Assembly (NCBI GenBank): GCA_026075535.2
Contig: AP026538.1
Location: 5,146,001 to 5,210,000 of the forward strand
Reading direction: 5' to 3'
Length of the DNA: 64,000 bases
Origin: Tricholoma matsutake
Lineage: Eukaryota > Basidiomycota > Agaricomycetes > Agaricales > Tricholomataceae
Made by a program: the position numbers and the translations under genes. Positions 52,689 through 62,693 of the stretch are shown one piece after another (positions within the stretch are counted from its first letter, which is position 1; each line of letters begins with the position of its first letter). The notes below the pieces were generated by a model, which worked only from the letters and a program-made list of their open reading frames with translations, did no database searches and had not been told where the DNA came from.

Positions 52689-54861
52689 TCATGCTATATC
52701 ATCGAAATAGAAGTCTTGGTCAGTAAGCCTTGTGAGAAGCGTCAGAGGCTTGGCGATGAGGGAGAAATTTCTTATCCATTTCTGACTGACTCCAGCAGTT
52801 CCGAGGAACCCATGGACCTCTGTGAGGTTATGTGGTTCAGGCCAATTGAGAATTTTTGTTACCAACCCATGAGCCAAGTGCCAACCATCTCTTGATACGA
52901 TAGTGCCTACCACGCCAAACCTTGGGGTAGCCAGGATAGTCTTCCATCCTGAGGCTGTTATGCCAGCCATGATGAACCTAAGCAGTATGCGGTCTATGGC
53001 TGTGGGATACTCATAAACAAACCTCCTGATTCTGGGTGATATCTCTTCATTGTCATAGGTAGAAGTCCCTCCTACAAAGGTTACATCATCGATAAATACA
53101 TCGCTATTCTCCAGTATTTTATTCTTGTAATGTGTGCCTTGTACACCACTGGAATTCCAGAACTGAGTTTGTAGCACCTTGGGGAAGAACTGTGAGTTGA
53201 TGCGGGCCAATCATAGAGTTGAATGTAGTGAGTGGGCGTGACCCTATAGCTAGGACACACCCATTGTAACCTGAAAACAAATCAGCCAAGCCATAGACAA
53301 CCCTACCAACTAGGCCCTCCACAAAATCATCAACGTGTGGAGGTAACACTGAGTCACACACCATAACTTTGTTAAGTTCTTGAATGTCATGGACAATGCG
53401 CAGACCAAGCTTCTTCAGCACTGTGAAGATTCTAGATCAGTAGGATGACATCGAGTACTCATATTTTCCCGCCACCTTCTGGTCCAGGAGCATCTGTCAG
53501 ATGGTATCTTCGATAGCCTTTGGAACGTTGATGATACTCAACCCGGGAAAACCACCTAAACTGCCAATGAGGCAATCGATGATATTTGTGACAAGTCAGA
53601 GGAAGGTTGTGAGTCATTCCAAATGTTCATGGCCCAACCAATGGAAAGATGACCAGTTGGTACTAGTCGTGAAGGTAGTGTTATGAGAGATGAAGGCATT
53701 TGGCATGGTCCAATCAAGTATCGATCGAAATTGAGGGCGATTGACGAGATCAATGGCAAACAAGTTTATCATCGATGGTCGATATGTGAATTCTGGGGAC
53801 CTTTCGATAGGTCAATAGTATATGAAGGGTGCAGCAAATGGCTATGAAGTGTTGGAAGGGTTGCTAGAGCTAATGATGAGAGGATCGAGGGAGGATCAAG
53901 GACGCGACAATTGCAGAGGTTTCTCATCAATCGAGAAAACCCGTAGAGATTTAGATTGTTTTAGAAAGTTGATCGGATGCTTTGTGAAGATGATTTCTTC
54001 TTATTTCCAAGTAGATACTACAGAGTTTTATATGTTTTAAGAAACTTCCTAAAATGGAATGAGAAACATGTGTAAAACATGAGGCAAAAGATATGAGTTA
54101 AGGCACAAGGCCATAAAGGAGACTGGAATCCGAACAAGAAAGATATATATATCATATGATGAAAGAGTAATAAAGGGAAAGAACTAAAAGAGACTGTCCT
54201 TTGTGTATAAACTGCACTAAGTCTCACAATAATGCATCCAGCAGGTGCTGTGCGCAATAGGGACTTGGAACGAGGCTGACCTATGATCAGCAGGTTTGAG
54301 CACGAGTTGGAATATGTCCTAGTGCATGGTCTTCCACCATTTAGATAACGAAGGTGGCGCCCGATGTCGTTCATAGTTTCTTGATATCAATTGATGACGC
54401 TTGATCACGGTTGCGGCTGTTCGAAGTTGATCAGGGATGTTCAATGGTGGTGTAGGGGGATCTTAGGGACTTTTGGGGTAGCCCTAAGGTTGTGCGATGT
54501 GGGCTCTTGATACGATCAACGTCGCTGGTGATGTTTCGATGTGGTTGATATGATATCGCAATCAATAGACTAGGTCACACTGCGTCTGGGACATCATAGG
54601 AGTTAGCCGATGTGATTAGAATGATGCTAAAGTGGTGAATCAGTCCTTGAGCCAAGGAGATGACCTATCAATGTGAATAGGTGGTTGTACCCAGGGTGTG
54701 TGTTCTATAATGGGGATTTCATAGTCAGGGAAATATTCACGAGAAAAGGTACCTCTTTCCATGTCGTTGAATGTGAACACTTTGTCATGAGTCCTAATCA
54801 TGAAAACTAGTAAGTCAATTTCACGGTTAGAGAGAAAACCTTCAGGAATCATTGCAAGCAT
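52689..54861 (-). pseudogene. Reverse transcriptase of element 5, split by solo LTR
   Basis: The N-terminal piece is at 54861-54676 (FMIRTHDKVFTFNDMERGTF, SREYFPDYEIPIIEHTPWVQ). It continues after the solo LTR at 53522 (QMLLDQKVAGKYEYS, LKKLGLRIVHDIQELNKVMV, LADLFSGYNGCVLAIGSRPL, LPQGATNSVLEF). A frameshift near 53150 follows, then SDVFIDDVTFVGG with the catalytic IDD, WHLAHGLVTKILNWPEPHNL and TEVHGFLGTAGVSQKWIRNF. Stops lie near 53492 and 53440. Inactive. Confidence 0.9.
53529..54670 (-). repeat. Solo LTR (element 2 related) inside the RT of element 5
   Basis: Ends TGATGATACTCAACCC and GATGACCTATCA match the termini of the element 2 LTR family; the interior is a divergent subfamily. Flanks AACGT (53524-53528) and AATGT (54670-54674) form a 5-bp duplication differing by one CpG-to-TpG change. 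No internal region remains, so it formed by LTR-LTR recombination. Confidence 0.85.
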
Positions 54862-55292
54862 AAAGTCGAGGCACTCTCATGACAAACGGTCTGTAGGCTC
54901 AAAATCTACAAGAAATGGGGGATCAATAGGCAATTTGACAAGTTTGGGAATAATTATGGGTCTGAAGATTTGTCCTGTGGGATCCGGCATGTAGGTTGGT
55001 ACTGGACAAACTTTGCGATCGACCAGCTTATACCTTCTCCCTGCATTTGTATACTGCGGTTGGTCATCAGCCAAAGCTCATTGAGTCCATGATGAATTCA
55101 GTGGTATTGAAGAGGAGGGGGCTGCAAAATAAAAACTTCTAAGGAGGGAATCATAAGCGTTGGGTGGAGAGAGCAAGGAAATCAAATTGGAATCTTCATC
55201 TTCACATTCACCTACTAAACATTGCAAGGATCATCCAACATAGGGCACAGGTGCATCCTAAAACTTGTCAGGCATGGAATGCACACCTGGCT

Positions 55293-55850
55293 TCAGTTTT
55301 CCGAGTCAGAGACATCTTCAATCGCAGAAGGTTTTCCCTGGAAGGTCAGTTTATCAGTGTTGCATGGTACATTAGCAGCTATGAGCTGAATTGAAAGCAT
55401 GGGCATTTTTCCCTGCTCCCTATCTCCATCTTTCCAGATACACATCTCAACTACTCCCATCCATGAGTACAATAGTGAAACTAAATACCACTGCAGCCAA
55501 GGTTGCCCAAGTATTACATCTTGTTTGCCCGTTCCCTCTTGGCTCACAAAGAAATGGTGATCGAAGTGGTGGCCACCGCAGACTAACGGAACATCATGAC
55601 AACACCCCACGAGGGGCACCGCACCGCCGTTGATCCCCTTGAGTGACCAGCACACTCCATCGACATCAAGTGGCAAGTTCATTTGTCAATATAGTTCATC
55701 TGAGACCAAGTTGAGTTCTGAGCCTGTGTCAACCATAAAAATGACTGGTCATCCGGCTATCTTCCCTTCAAAACGACCTGTTGTCATGGCAAAGAGAGGA
55801 CTGGTGTGTATCTTGACAGCTGAGGAGTACCAGAGGAGGATGTCATCTAC
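55293..55850 (-). pseudogene. Aspartic protease of element 5
   Basis: FMVDTGSELNLVSDEL at about 55740-55693 holds an intact DTG (GAC ACA GGC, 55730-55722). After a TGA/TAT break near 55690, PLDVDGVCWSLKGINGGAVP, HHFFVSQEGTGKQDVILGQP and WLQWYLVSLLYSW follow in the next frame. The ILGQPWL motif is the retropepsin C-terminal signature. Confidence 0.85.
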
Positions 55851-55898
55851 GTTCTCACTATCTTCGTCATATGATAAGAGGAGTTCTGAGTTGGAGAA

Positions 55899-57873
55899 TC
55901 AATTTTCGTTCCCATTTTGGGGGTCTTCATCAGTGTTCATTGTGGAATCGGTAAGTGTCGAGTCATCTAGGGAGGTGGCAACTATTGGCTTTGAAGTGTA
56001 CTTGCACCGAGTCTTTGTCAGACCTGCAAAGTGCTTCTGGAGGTCAGGGGATATTCCTAGAATTTCTTTTAGTGGCAAGGTAATCATAGTATCTAAAAAT
56101 TTTTGTTGGACCGCATCACCGTCAACCATCTCCTGAACCATTGAGGTAAAATGGTAGCTGCTGGTAGGCTTCACAATCTTGTTGGGGTCATGTGTATCTG
56201 TGTCATTTCTTCCTGAAGCTTGACCTGTCGGGTTCGGCTTTGGGATGGTTTTACATTGGCACCAAGTTTCTTCAGTATTCACTGGATGAGGCTGGGGGTT
56301 TGATGAAAGGTTTGCAGGCTGGTGTTGTATGTGAGGCTCTTGGTGTCGAGGCAATGGCACTTGTAGTTTTGGTGCTTGGACTACTTGTTCCCTACTGTCT
56401 GTATCCGATTTTTTACTAGTGGTGTTACCTTTCCTTGTGTCTTTGACTTGTGAACGCGTGGTTGGGAAAGAGGACATGCCATAGGTGTCGTTATCGAGGA
56501 TGTCTCAGCCATAAGACTGAAGACCTGCTATAGCAGCCATGTGGGGAGGTGGGTCATGATCCCCCCAACCATTACCTTTTAAATTACTTGAGGATGCTGC
56601 TGAGTTCATTTGTTCATCTCTTAGAGCTTTAGTGACACCCCCGCCAGGAACACCGTGTGGGAGCATATTGCCATTAGTGCGCACTAGCCATCCATCTGGG
56701 GAGTAGGCTACCAACCCTTCATCGACTAGTACCCGGACTTTGGGGCAGTTGTGTATACCTAATCTATGGGCATTAGCTTTATTGCAAATGAAACACTTTC
56801 TTTTGGCTAGTACTGCATTACTTCCTGTCGCCCTTGCCGCTGCTAGTTCACAGAGGATATTTGCCTGTCCTTGTTGTAGCTCTTGTATTTAATGCGTCTG
56901 ACCTAGCTGAAGTTCCTGCATTTGTTTGGCCAGTAACTCAATACTTGATGGTACCGAAGTGTCCGTTGTCAGGGCTGTAGTATCTTTATTAGTACTGGAC
57001 TTTACCTTTTTCTTTGTCTTTCGAGTTGCCTTCACTGGTGGGTCATCTTCATCCAGATCTGAGTCATCCAAATTGGAACTGTTGGTTTCCTCGCTCGAGC
57101 CTGTGGAAGAGTCAGTATCGTACTTATCGTTTGCAATATCATCTTCATCAAACTCTTTCTGTAATAGTACTAAAATGTTGTCCCTAGCTGGGGGGGACTG
57201 TATCTTAGTCTTGTCAGCCAGTAGTTTGCATTGGATCGTCTTCTGTTGTGCTTTTGGTATCCCTCTGAAAAATAATATGTTAGCGTCATTTTCGGTGAGT
57301 TGATTACTTGTAACAAGGCTCAAAGCCCGAGCTGTGAATTCATGGTAATAGTGGTCCACATCTTGTAAATGGGTGAAGGCCTTCTTTCCTGATTGTTTCT
57401 TGGTCCATTTATCCATAGAGCTTTATGAGATAAGCCCATGTTGCTGCCCAGTCATGTTACGACCAAATGGAAGCAGACTCTATAACATACCTGATGTGGT
57501 GGTTGCAGTAGCAGAGTACATACACCGGCAGATTATTGAGGTTGACTTGAGCAGAGTTTGCGAAAACTTCTAGTGAGTCTAAAAAATCAGTAACACGTTC
57601 GCCTTTAAAAAGAGGAGCATGCGGAGAGCCTGGAGTAGGCATAGGCATGGCAAAACGTGTGGCCAATTCCGGATGGGGCTGCACCCCCATTTGTTCTTGA
57701 GTGTTAGCTGGCATTTGGGTGTTAGTCAACTGTAGAGGTTGAGCCATTGTCGATATAGAGGTTGCTATTAGGTTCATCGGGGCTTGTATTGCAGAGTTTT
57801 GTTGGGAGGCTCTGTTGTGGGTTAGGAGAGGTGTTGGTACCATTGGTTTTTGTAAAGACAGTTTGATGGACAC
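55899..57873 (-). pseudogene. Gag of element 5 (capsid and variant zinc knuckle)
   Basis: An N-terminal Pro/Gln-rich region and PHAPLFKGERVTDFLDSLEV, then after a stop/shift near 57430 WTKKQSGKKAFTHLQDVDHY, LFFRGIPKAQQKTIQCKLLA and an acidic linker. A variant knuckle CFICNKANAHRLGIHNC (56795-56745; C-x2-C-x5-H-x6-C) is followed by LVDEGLVAYSPDGWLVRTNG, and 56477-55899 carries the C-terminal part. Several stops. Confidence 0.8.
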
Positions 57874-58188
57874 TGATGGGTCTTGGATGGAGGTTTCTTT
57901 AGCAATATGGTCTCAATGCACTGCTTGAAGACTTTGGACATTCGTAAAACTAGGAAGCGCCAATTTTGATGATCAACCGTTTTGAGGGAAAATATCTTGC
58001 TTTGGTGCTAGCCCAAGACAAGATTGTGTGAGGGTTGGAATAAGGTCTGAATCAGGAGATTTATTGATTTGTCGTGAGTTTTTGAAGATTGGTGGTTCTG
58101 TAACCGATCAATCAGCAAATTTAACGACATTGTAGGCTTACCTGGGCTGAGAAATGCGATGATATTATGAAAAACCAATTTTTGACAA

Positions 58189-58208
58189 TTCCCCTGTCTT
58201 GGTCACCA
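58189..58208 (-). promoter_or_regulatory. tRNA primer-binding site of element 5
   Basis: On minus, TGGTGACCAAGACAGGGGAA lies 2 nt inside the 5' LTR end (CCCTGCCACA). It begins with TGG as expected. Confidence 0.8.
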
Positions 58209-58210
58209 CT

Positions 58211-58398
58211 TGTGGCAGGGAATGTAGTCTGCTGGTAGTCTGTTGACTGCATGGTCATGTTGCAAGAGGTCAGCTAAGCGGGGACGGCAGTATTAGGGTT
58301 TTGGACAGAGTGGACGGGCCTTTAGCTTGTTTGGGAGGGGATAGAAGGTGAATAGAACACGGTGATACGTTTGAGGCTGAACACGTCGTGTAAGGATT
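58211..58398 (-). repeat. Truncated 5' LTR of element 5
   Basis: Matches 48562-48751 with about 95% identity by eye and stops abruptly at GTAAGGATTATC, where gypsy sequence of another family (CAGCCCAAAAAGCC) begins. The missing part is promoter-proximal for this element. Confidence 0.85.
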
Positions 58399-58399
58399 A

Positions 58400-60283
58400 T
58401 CCCAGCCCAAAAAGCCATTGCAAAAACAAGGAACAGAGGCACTGCTAAGAAAAACAGGAACCTCAAAATAGCATGGTGCATAGTCACCAAAACACAGGAA
58501 AGTCAACGGGCAAGGCAACTGGATAAACTGGATGAATGTGACAAGACATGGGGCACACTGCAAAAAATAAAAGAACTGCTGGCTTCATGATCAAAGTGCA
58601 GCCCTGGCAACTGAACATCAACACTGACCACCCAGACTGAATCACAAAGGACACCTAGACAGGATATGATGCCCAAGATGAAAATAGGGATTACAAAACC
58701 CTGGACCCTGAAACAGGAACCCATGCCAAGGGAAACACCCCCTCAGGTAAAGATTGAGGAGGTATCTGACAAAGAGCTACTAGGTAACACAGACACAGAA
58801 TATGAGCAATGGAAGAAGCCCCCAAACAAGATGTGATCAAGGATGACTTGATACTGATCACATATGTGTGAGGTGAACCAGTCATTGGCCTATTTGGACT
58901 GCCCATGGAACTACCCCTGACTGAAGAATATTGGGAACCAATGCACAAGTACACATGGAAGATGAACACAATCTCCAGGCTCACAAAGGGCAAGGACTCC
59001 CCACAATACCTACTCAACTCAGACATATGGATCAGAGCAAATACATCCATATCCCAATGACTGACAGACAAACAGGAAGAGGGAAGGGAGACCAACAAAC
59101 AGACCCTGGATGACCTGCTACCACAGGAATACCAGAAGTACAGACAGGTATTCGGAAAGGCTGCATCTGAACAATTCCTGGAATCCAGACCATGGGATCA
59201 TGGGATCAATTTGAAAGAAGGCTTTGTACCAAAGGATTGCAAAGTCTACCCACTGATGCTGAAAGAACAAGATAAACTCCATGAGTTTCTAGACAAAAAT
59301 CTAGAAAAAGGATACATCTGACCATCAAAATTTCCCATGGCATCCCCATTCTTCTTTGCATCAAAGAAGAACTCTAATGCCCTGTGACCTTGTCAAGACT
59401 ACTGCTATCTAAATGAAGGAACAATCCAGAACAACTACTCTGCCACTGATCAGAGACCTCTTGGACAAGCTGAAGGGAGCAAGATTTTTCATGAAACTTG
59501 ATATTTGATGGGGTTATCACAATGTACAGATAAAAGAAGGAGACAAGTGGAAGGCAGCATTCAAGACTAACCAAGGGCTGTTTGAGCCAACAGTAGTGTT
59601 CTTTGGGCTGTGTAACTCACCAGCAACATTCCAGGCAATGATGAACAATCTCTTCCAAGATATGATAGATGAAGGATGGCTCATCATTTACATGGACAAC
59701 ATCCTGATCTTCTCAAAGACAGAAGAAGAACACTGGATAAGGACCAAGAGGGTCCTCAAACAATGTGATCTCTATCTAAATTCAAGTTCAATGTACAGGA
59801 AGTCAACTTCCTGGGCATGATCATCAGACCTGATGAACTTGCAATGGACAAAACAAAACTGGCTGGGATTGAAGACTGGCCCATGCCAAGAACAGTGAAG
59901 GATGTAAGATCCTTCCTAGAATTTGGAAATTTCTATCAAATATTCATTGGACACTTTGCGGATCTGGCCAGACTGCTGAATGACTTGACAAAGAACCAGA
60001 AATTTGAATGGACAAGTGACTGTCAAAAATTGTTGGATGCACTAAAGAAAGATTTTTGATGAAGCCCCAGTACTACTGATACTAGACATGATGAAACCAT
60101 TTGTGGTAGAGTCTGATGCCTCGAAATTTGCAACAGGCATGGTACTCAGACAACAGGATGCTAATGGAGACTGGCACCCATGCAGGTACATCTCACACTC
60201 CTTCAACAAAGCAGAAAGGAACTACAAGATATATGACAGGAAACTACTGGGAGTAATCTGGGCATTGGAAACATGAAGACACT
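58400..60283 (+). pseudogene. Gypsy pol 5' half: gag/PR remnants, RT and start of RNase H
   Basis: Lysine-rich, stop-rich reading to about 59430, then RT: LLDKLKGARFFMKLDI, GYHNVQIKEGDKWKAAFKTN, FFGLCNSPATFQAMMNNLF and WLIIYMDNILIFSKT. There YMDN replaces YMDD, so the second catalytic Asp is lost by one G-to-A change. Then DELAMDKTKLAGIEDWPMPR and the RNase H start [40 protein letters not shown]. It is cut at 60283 by an insertion and resumes at 62694. Same family as 41217-42695. Confidence 0.9.
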
Positions 60284-60653
60284 ACCTACAGGGGATTAGG
60301 CTATAGCATGGGTATGGGTATGGGTCATGGATCCATCATCTGCAACCTGTGACCTACCCATCCATCACCAAGAAAGCAGCTCGTAGTAACTAATATTAAT
60401 CTATGTAAAATTATTTAACTAACTACATATTTAAAAATACAAGTGGGGTGAGCCCAGCTCATTGAGTAGAAAAGGGAGGGTTTATATGCCCTGGGATCTG
60501 CACAGGCCATTTGGCCTTGTGTGCACCAAGCCACATCTTTGTTGATTGTTGATATGTTATTTACCTAATTTGTACCTGCTTTGTTCTTACACCATCATCA
60601 TTGATGACACCACCTGCTCCCTCCCTCATCCACCTACTACCACCATCACCCGC

Positions 60654-61609
60654 TGATGATGCTTGACCAGGAAACCCAAACAAAACCCACAATAAGGCCT
60701 CAAATGGTATAACACTAGTTAGAGGAAGGTTGCAAGGTGGTACTAAATATCACTGCTGTTACCCAAAGTTAGGGAAATGACTTTAGAGAGGGTCCAATGA
60801 GGTTTGATGAGGTTTGAGGGTGTACAAAGCACTGCGATAAAGTTGAAGGAAAGTTTGAGGATGTTTGAAGATGTTTGAAGTAGTTCAAGGGGCTTATATA
60901 GGACAAGGATGATTTTGACAAAGGCTGAGGATAGACTATAAAGATGTAGAAAAGCCTTGAGAGGGGATAGACAATAGACAATAGTTCTGAGAAGCTAGTA
61001 TGAGAAGTTCGAAGAAGTTTGGCATAAAACACTGAACTTCAGGACTAAGACAAGAGGCTTGGACTCAAGAGAATTGCTGTTGAATCAGATGATTGATGTG
61101 AGAGGATGATCTATTCTGTTGTTCCAAGTAACTAGTACAAGGCTATATATGTTTGGAAGATATGGTACTTAAAAGGAAATAAAACATGAGGAATACATGA
61201 GGCAAGATATAAAACAATAAAGAATCATAAAATAAATGAAAGATGATGAGAAGGGAAACATATAGAGTCATGATTTACCATGGGTACCTGTCCTATTGAT
61301 CCAATATATCATCAAGACATCAAAGCACCACAATCACATCCTAAAATCCTGTCATCATGTCTCCTTGTGTCCAGTGGTGCTCAATATGTGATGCACTAAC
61401 TCATACAAGGTGTGCTGCATGGGTCTGAAGGGTGGTGCAATAAGCATATGGTGGCCAAAGGGATTTGAGGTGCTGCGAAGTCATTCAAAGTCATTCGAAA
61501 TAGCTTCAGAGCAGTTTTGTGGGGTTCGTAGGGGATGGGAGCATGTGTGGTGATGTGTTGATGCATTTGGAGACATTTCCAGAATTTAGAGTACAAGGTG
61601 GACCTATCA
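60654..61609 (-). repeat. Solo LTR of the element 2 family
   Basis: TGATGATGCTTGACCAGG to GGTGGACCTATCA, 956 bp, collinear with 4329-5341. Flanks (CCCGC and CCACT) do not form a convincing 5-bp duplication. No internal coding part. Confidence 0.88.
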
Positions 61610-61679
61610 CCACTCCTTCAACCCCAACTGCCACTGCCCCCATGCCATTTAACATGCCAAACACAGCCACAGCCAACAG

Positions 61680-62460
61680 ACAGAAAATGGGCCCAAATGC
61701 CATACATCAGTGTTTGGGCCTTTTTCTTTTGTTCTTTTTACTAACTACTTTGCTTTCATTTTTAGGTTATAATCATCTTGTAACAATGGGCCCAACTTGG
61801 CTACCCCACCCTATGGACCACTGTGAGCCCCTGTTCACAGGGTGGATGGCAGGGTGATGACCAATGGTCACAAACAAACCCTCTTGGAAGCAACGTGGGC
61901 CCAAATGCATTGTTTGGGCCCCAGGTATGTTTTTTTTTTGTTCATTTCATGTTTTTATCAACTAACTAGTGTTTTATTTTGATTTTTTAGGATGTAATCT
62001 AATGATAACAATGGACACTGACAGGTGACAAACCACACCCACCCTCCCCATCCAACTGGGATATGGTGGGGTTAGGAAGGCACAGAGGGATTCTGGGAGA
62101 CCCCTAGAGGAGGATACCCAACAGGTAAACACCCCCCTACCCATGCCATGTCACTAACCCCACCTAACCCCCCTGACCTAGGACCTACCACCACCATGAT
62201 AATGCACCCAACAACAAATGAGGAGGAGATGATTGGCAAGGGGACAGGCAGGGCAGCAAACACCACCACAATGGCATGACAAGGACACGGATGGGGATGG
62301 GATGACAATGACAACAATGACAGGAGGTGCGCCCAAGAGACATCAACATCTCTTGGGCTGTAAGTATATTCTTTTTTATTTATTTATTTTTTATTCTTAC
62401 TGACTAATGTTTTTAGGTTCTAATTAAGACTGGCATGATGTCATGACTGCCACCCCCCTC
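61680..62460 (+). repeat. Palindrome/intron/hairpin module block 4
   Basis: Palindromes GGGCCCAAATGC...GTTTGGGCC (61689-61720), GGGCCCAAATG...TTTGGGCCC (61898-61922) and GCCCAAGAGA...TCTCTTGGGC (62331-62359). Intron-like spacers at 61925-61990 (GTATGT, CTAAC, TTTTTAG) and 62360-62416 (GTAAGT, CTGAC, TTTTAG). A hairpin variant GTGAGCCCCTGTTCACAGGG lies near 61819. No protein-like frame. Confidence 0.65.
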
Positions 62461-62693
62461 TCACTTGCAAACACAAGTGGGGGGTTCTTAGTATAATAAA
62501 TAGTTATTAATGTAGTTGAATTTATATAATATAATGTATATATACTTGGGAGTCATATGAAACCCTGTGAGAATTGACACCCACCAGTACCCACCAGTAC
62601 CCATGGGTTGGCAGGTTACTACCCATGTGGGTATGGGTATGGGTAGAGCTCTGCATACCCATGGGAGTACCTGTGCCATTACCTACAGGGGAT

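Larger units (their letters stand above)
48562..58398 (-). mobile_element. Gypsy LTR retrotransposon (element 5), best preserved; 5' LTR truncated
   Basis: The left LTR 48562-49865 and the right LTR remnant 58211-58398 share TGTGGCAGGGAATGTAG and about 190 bp. Order on the minus strand: PBS, gag, protease, RT (interrupted), RNase H, integrase, PPT, 3' LTR. The right LTR is cut at 58398 where another gypsy element starts. There is no extra gene between pol (50091) and the 3' LTR (49865). Confidence 0.88.
60297..62679. mobile_element. 2.38 kb insertion with 14-bp target duplication
   Basis: TACCTACAGGGGAT occurs at 60283-60296 and at 62680-62693; removing one copy and the insert restores RNase H reading (HYLQG-MVFPVMVLSDH). 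The insert starts TAGGCTATAGCATGGGTATG and ends GGGAGTACCTGTGCCAT. Both ends carry GTATGGGTATGGGT. It contains AT-rich arms, a solo LTR and module block 4. The long duplication suggests target-primed insertion, but no RT or poly(A) was seen. Confidence 0.75.

Noticed and set aside
60297..62679. Helitron
   Set aside because: Helitrons do not make a 14-bp target duplication, and no TC/CTRR ends or 3' hairpin were found.
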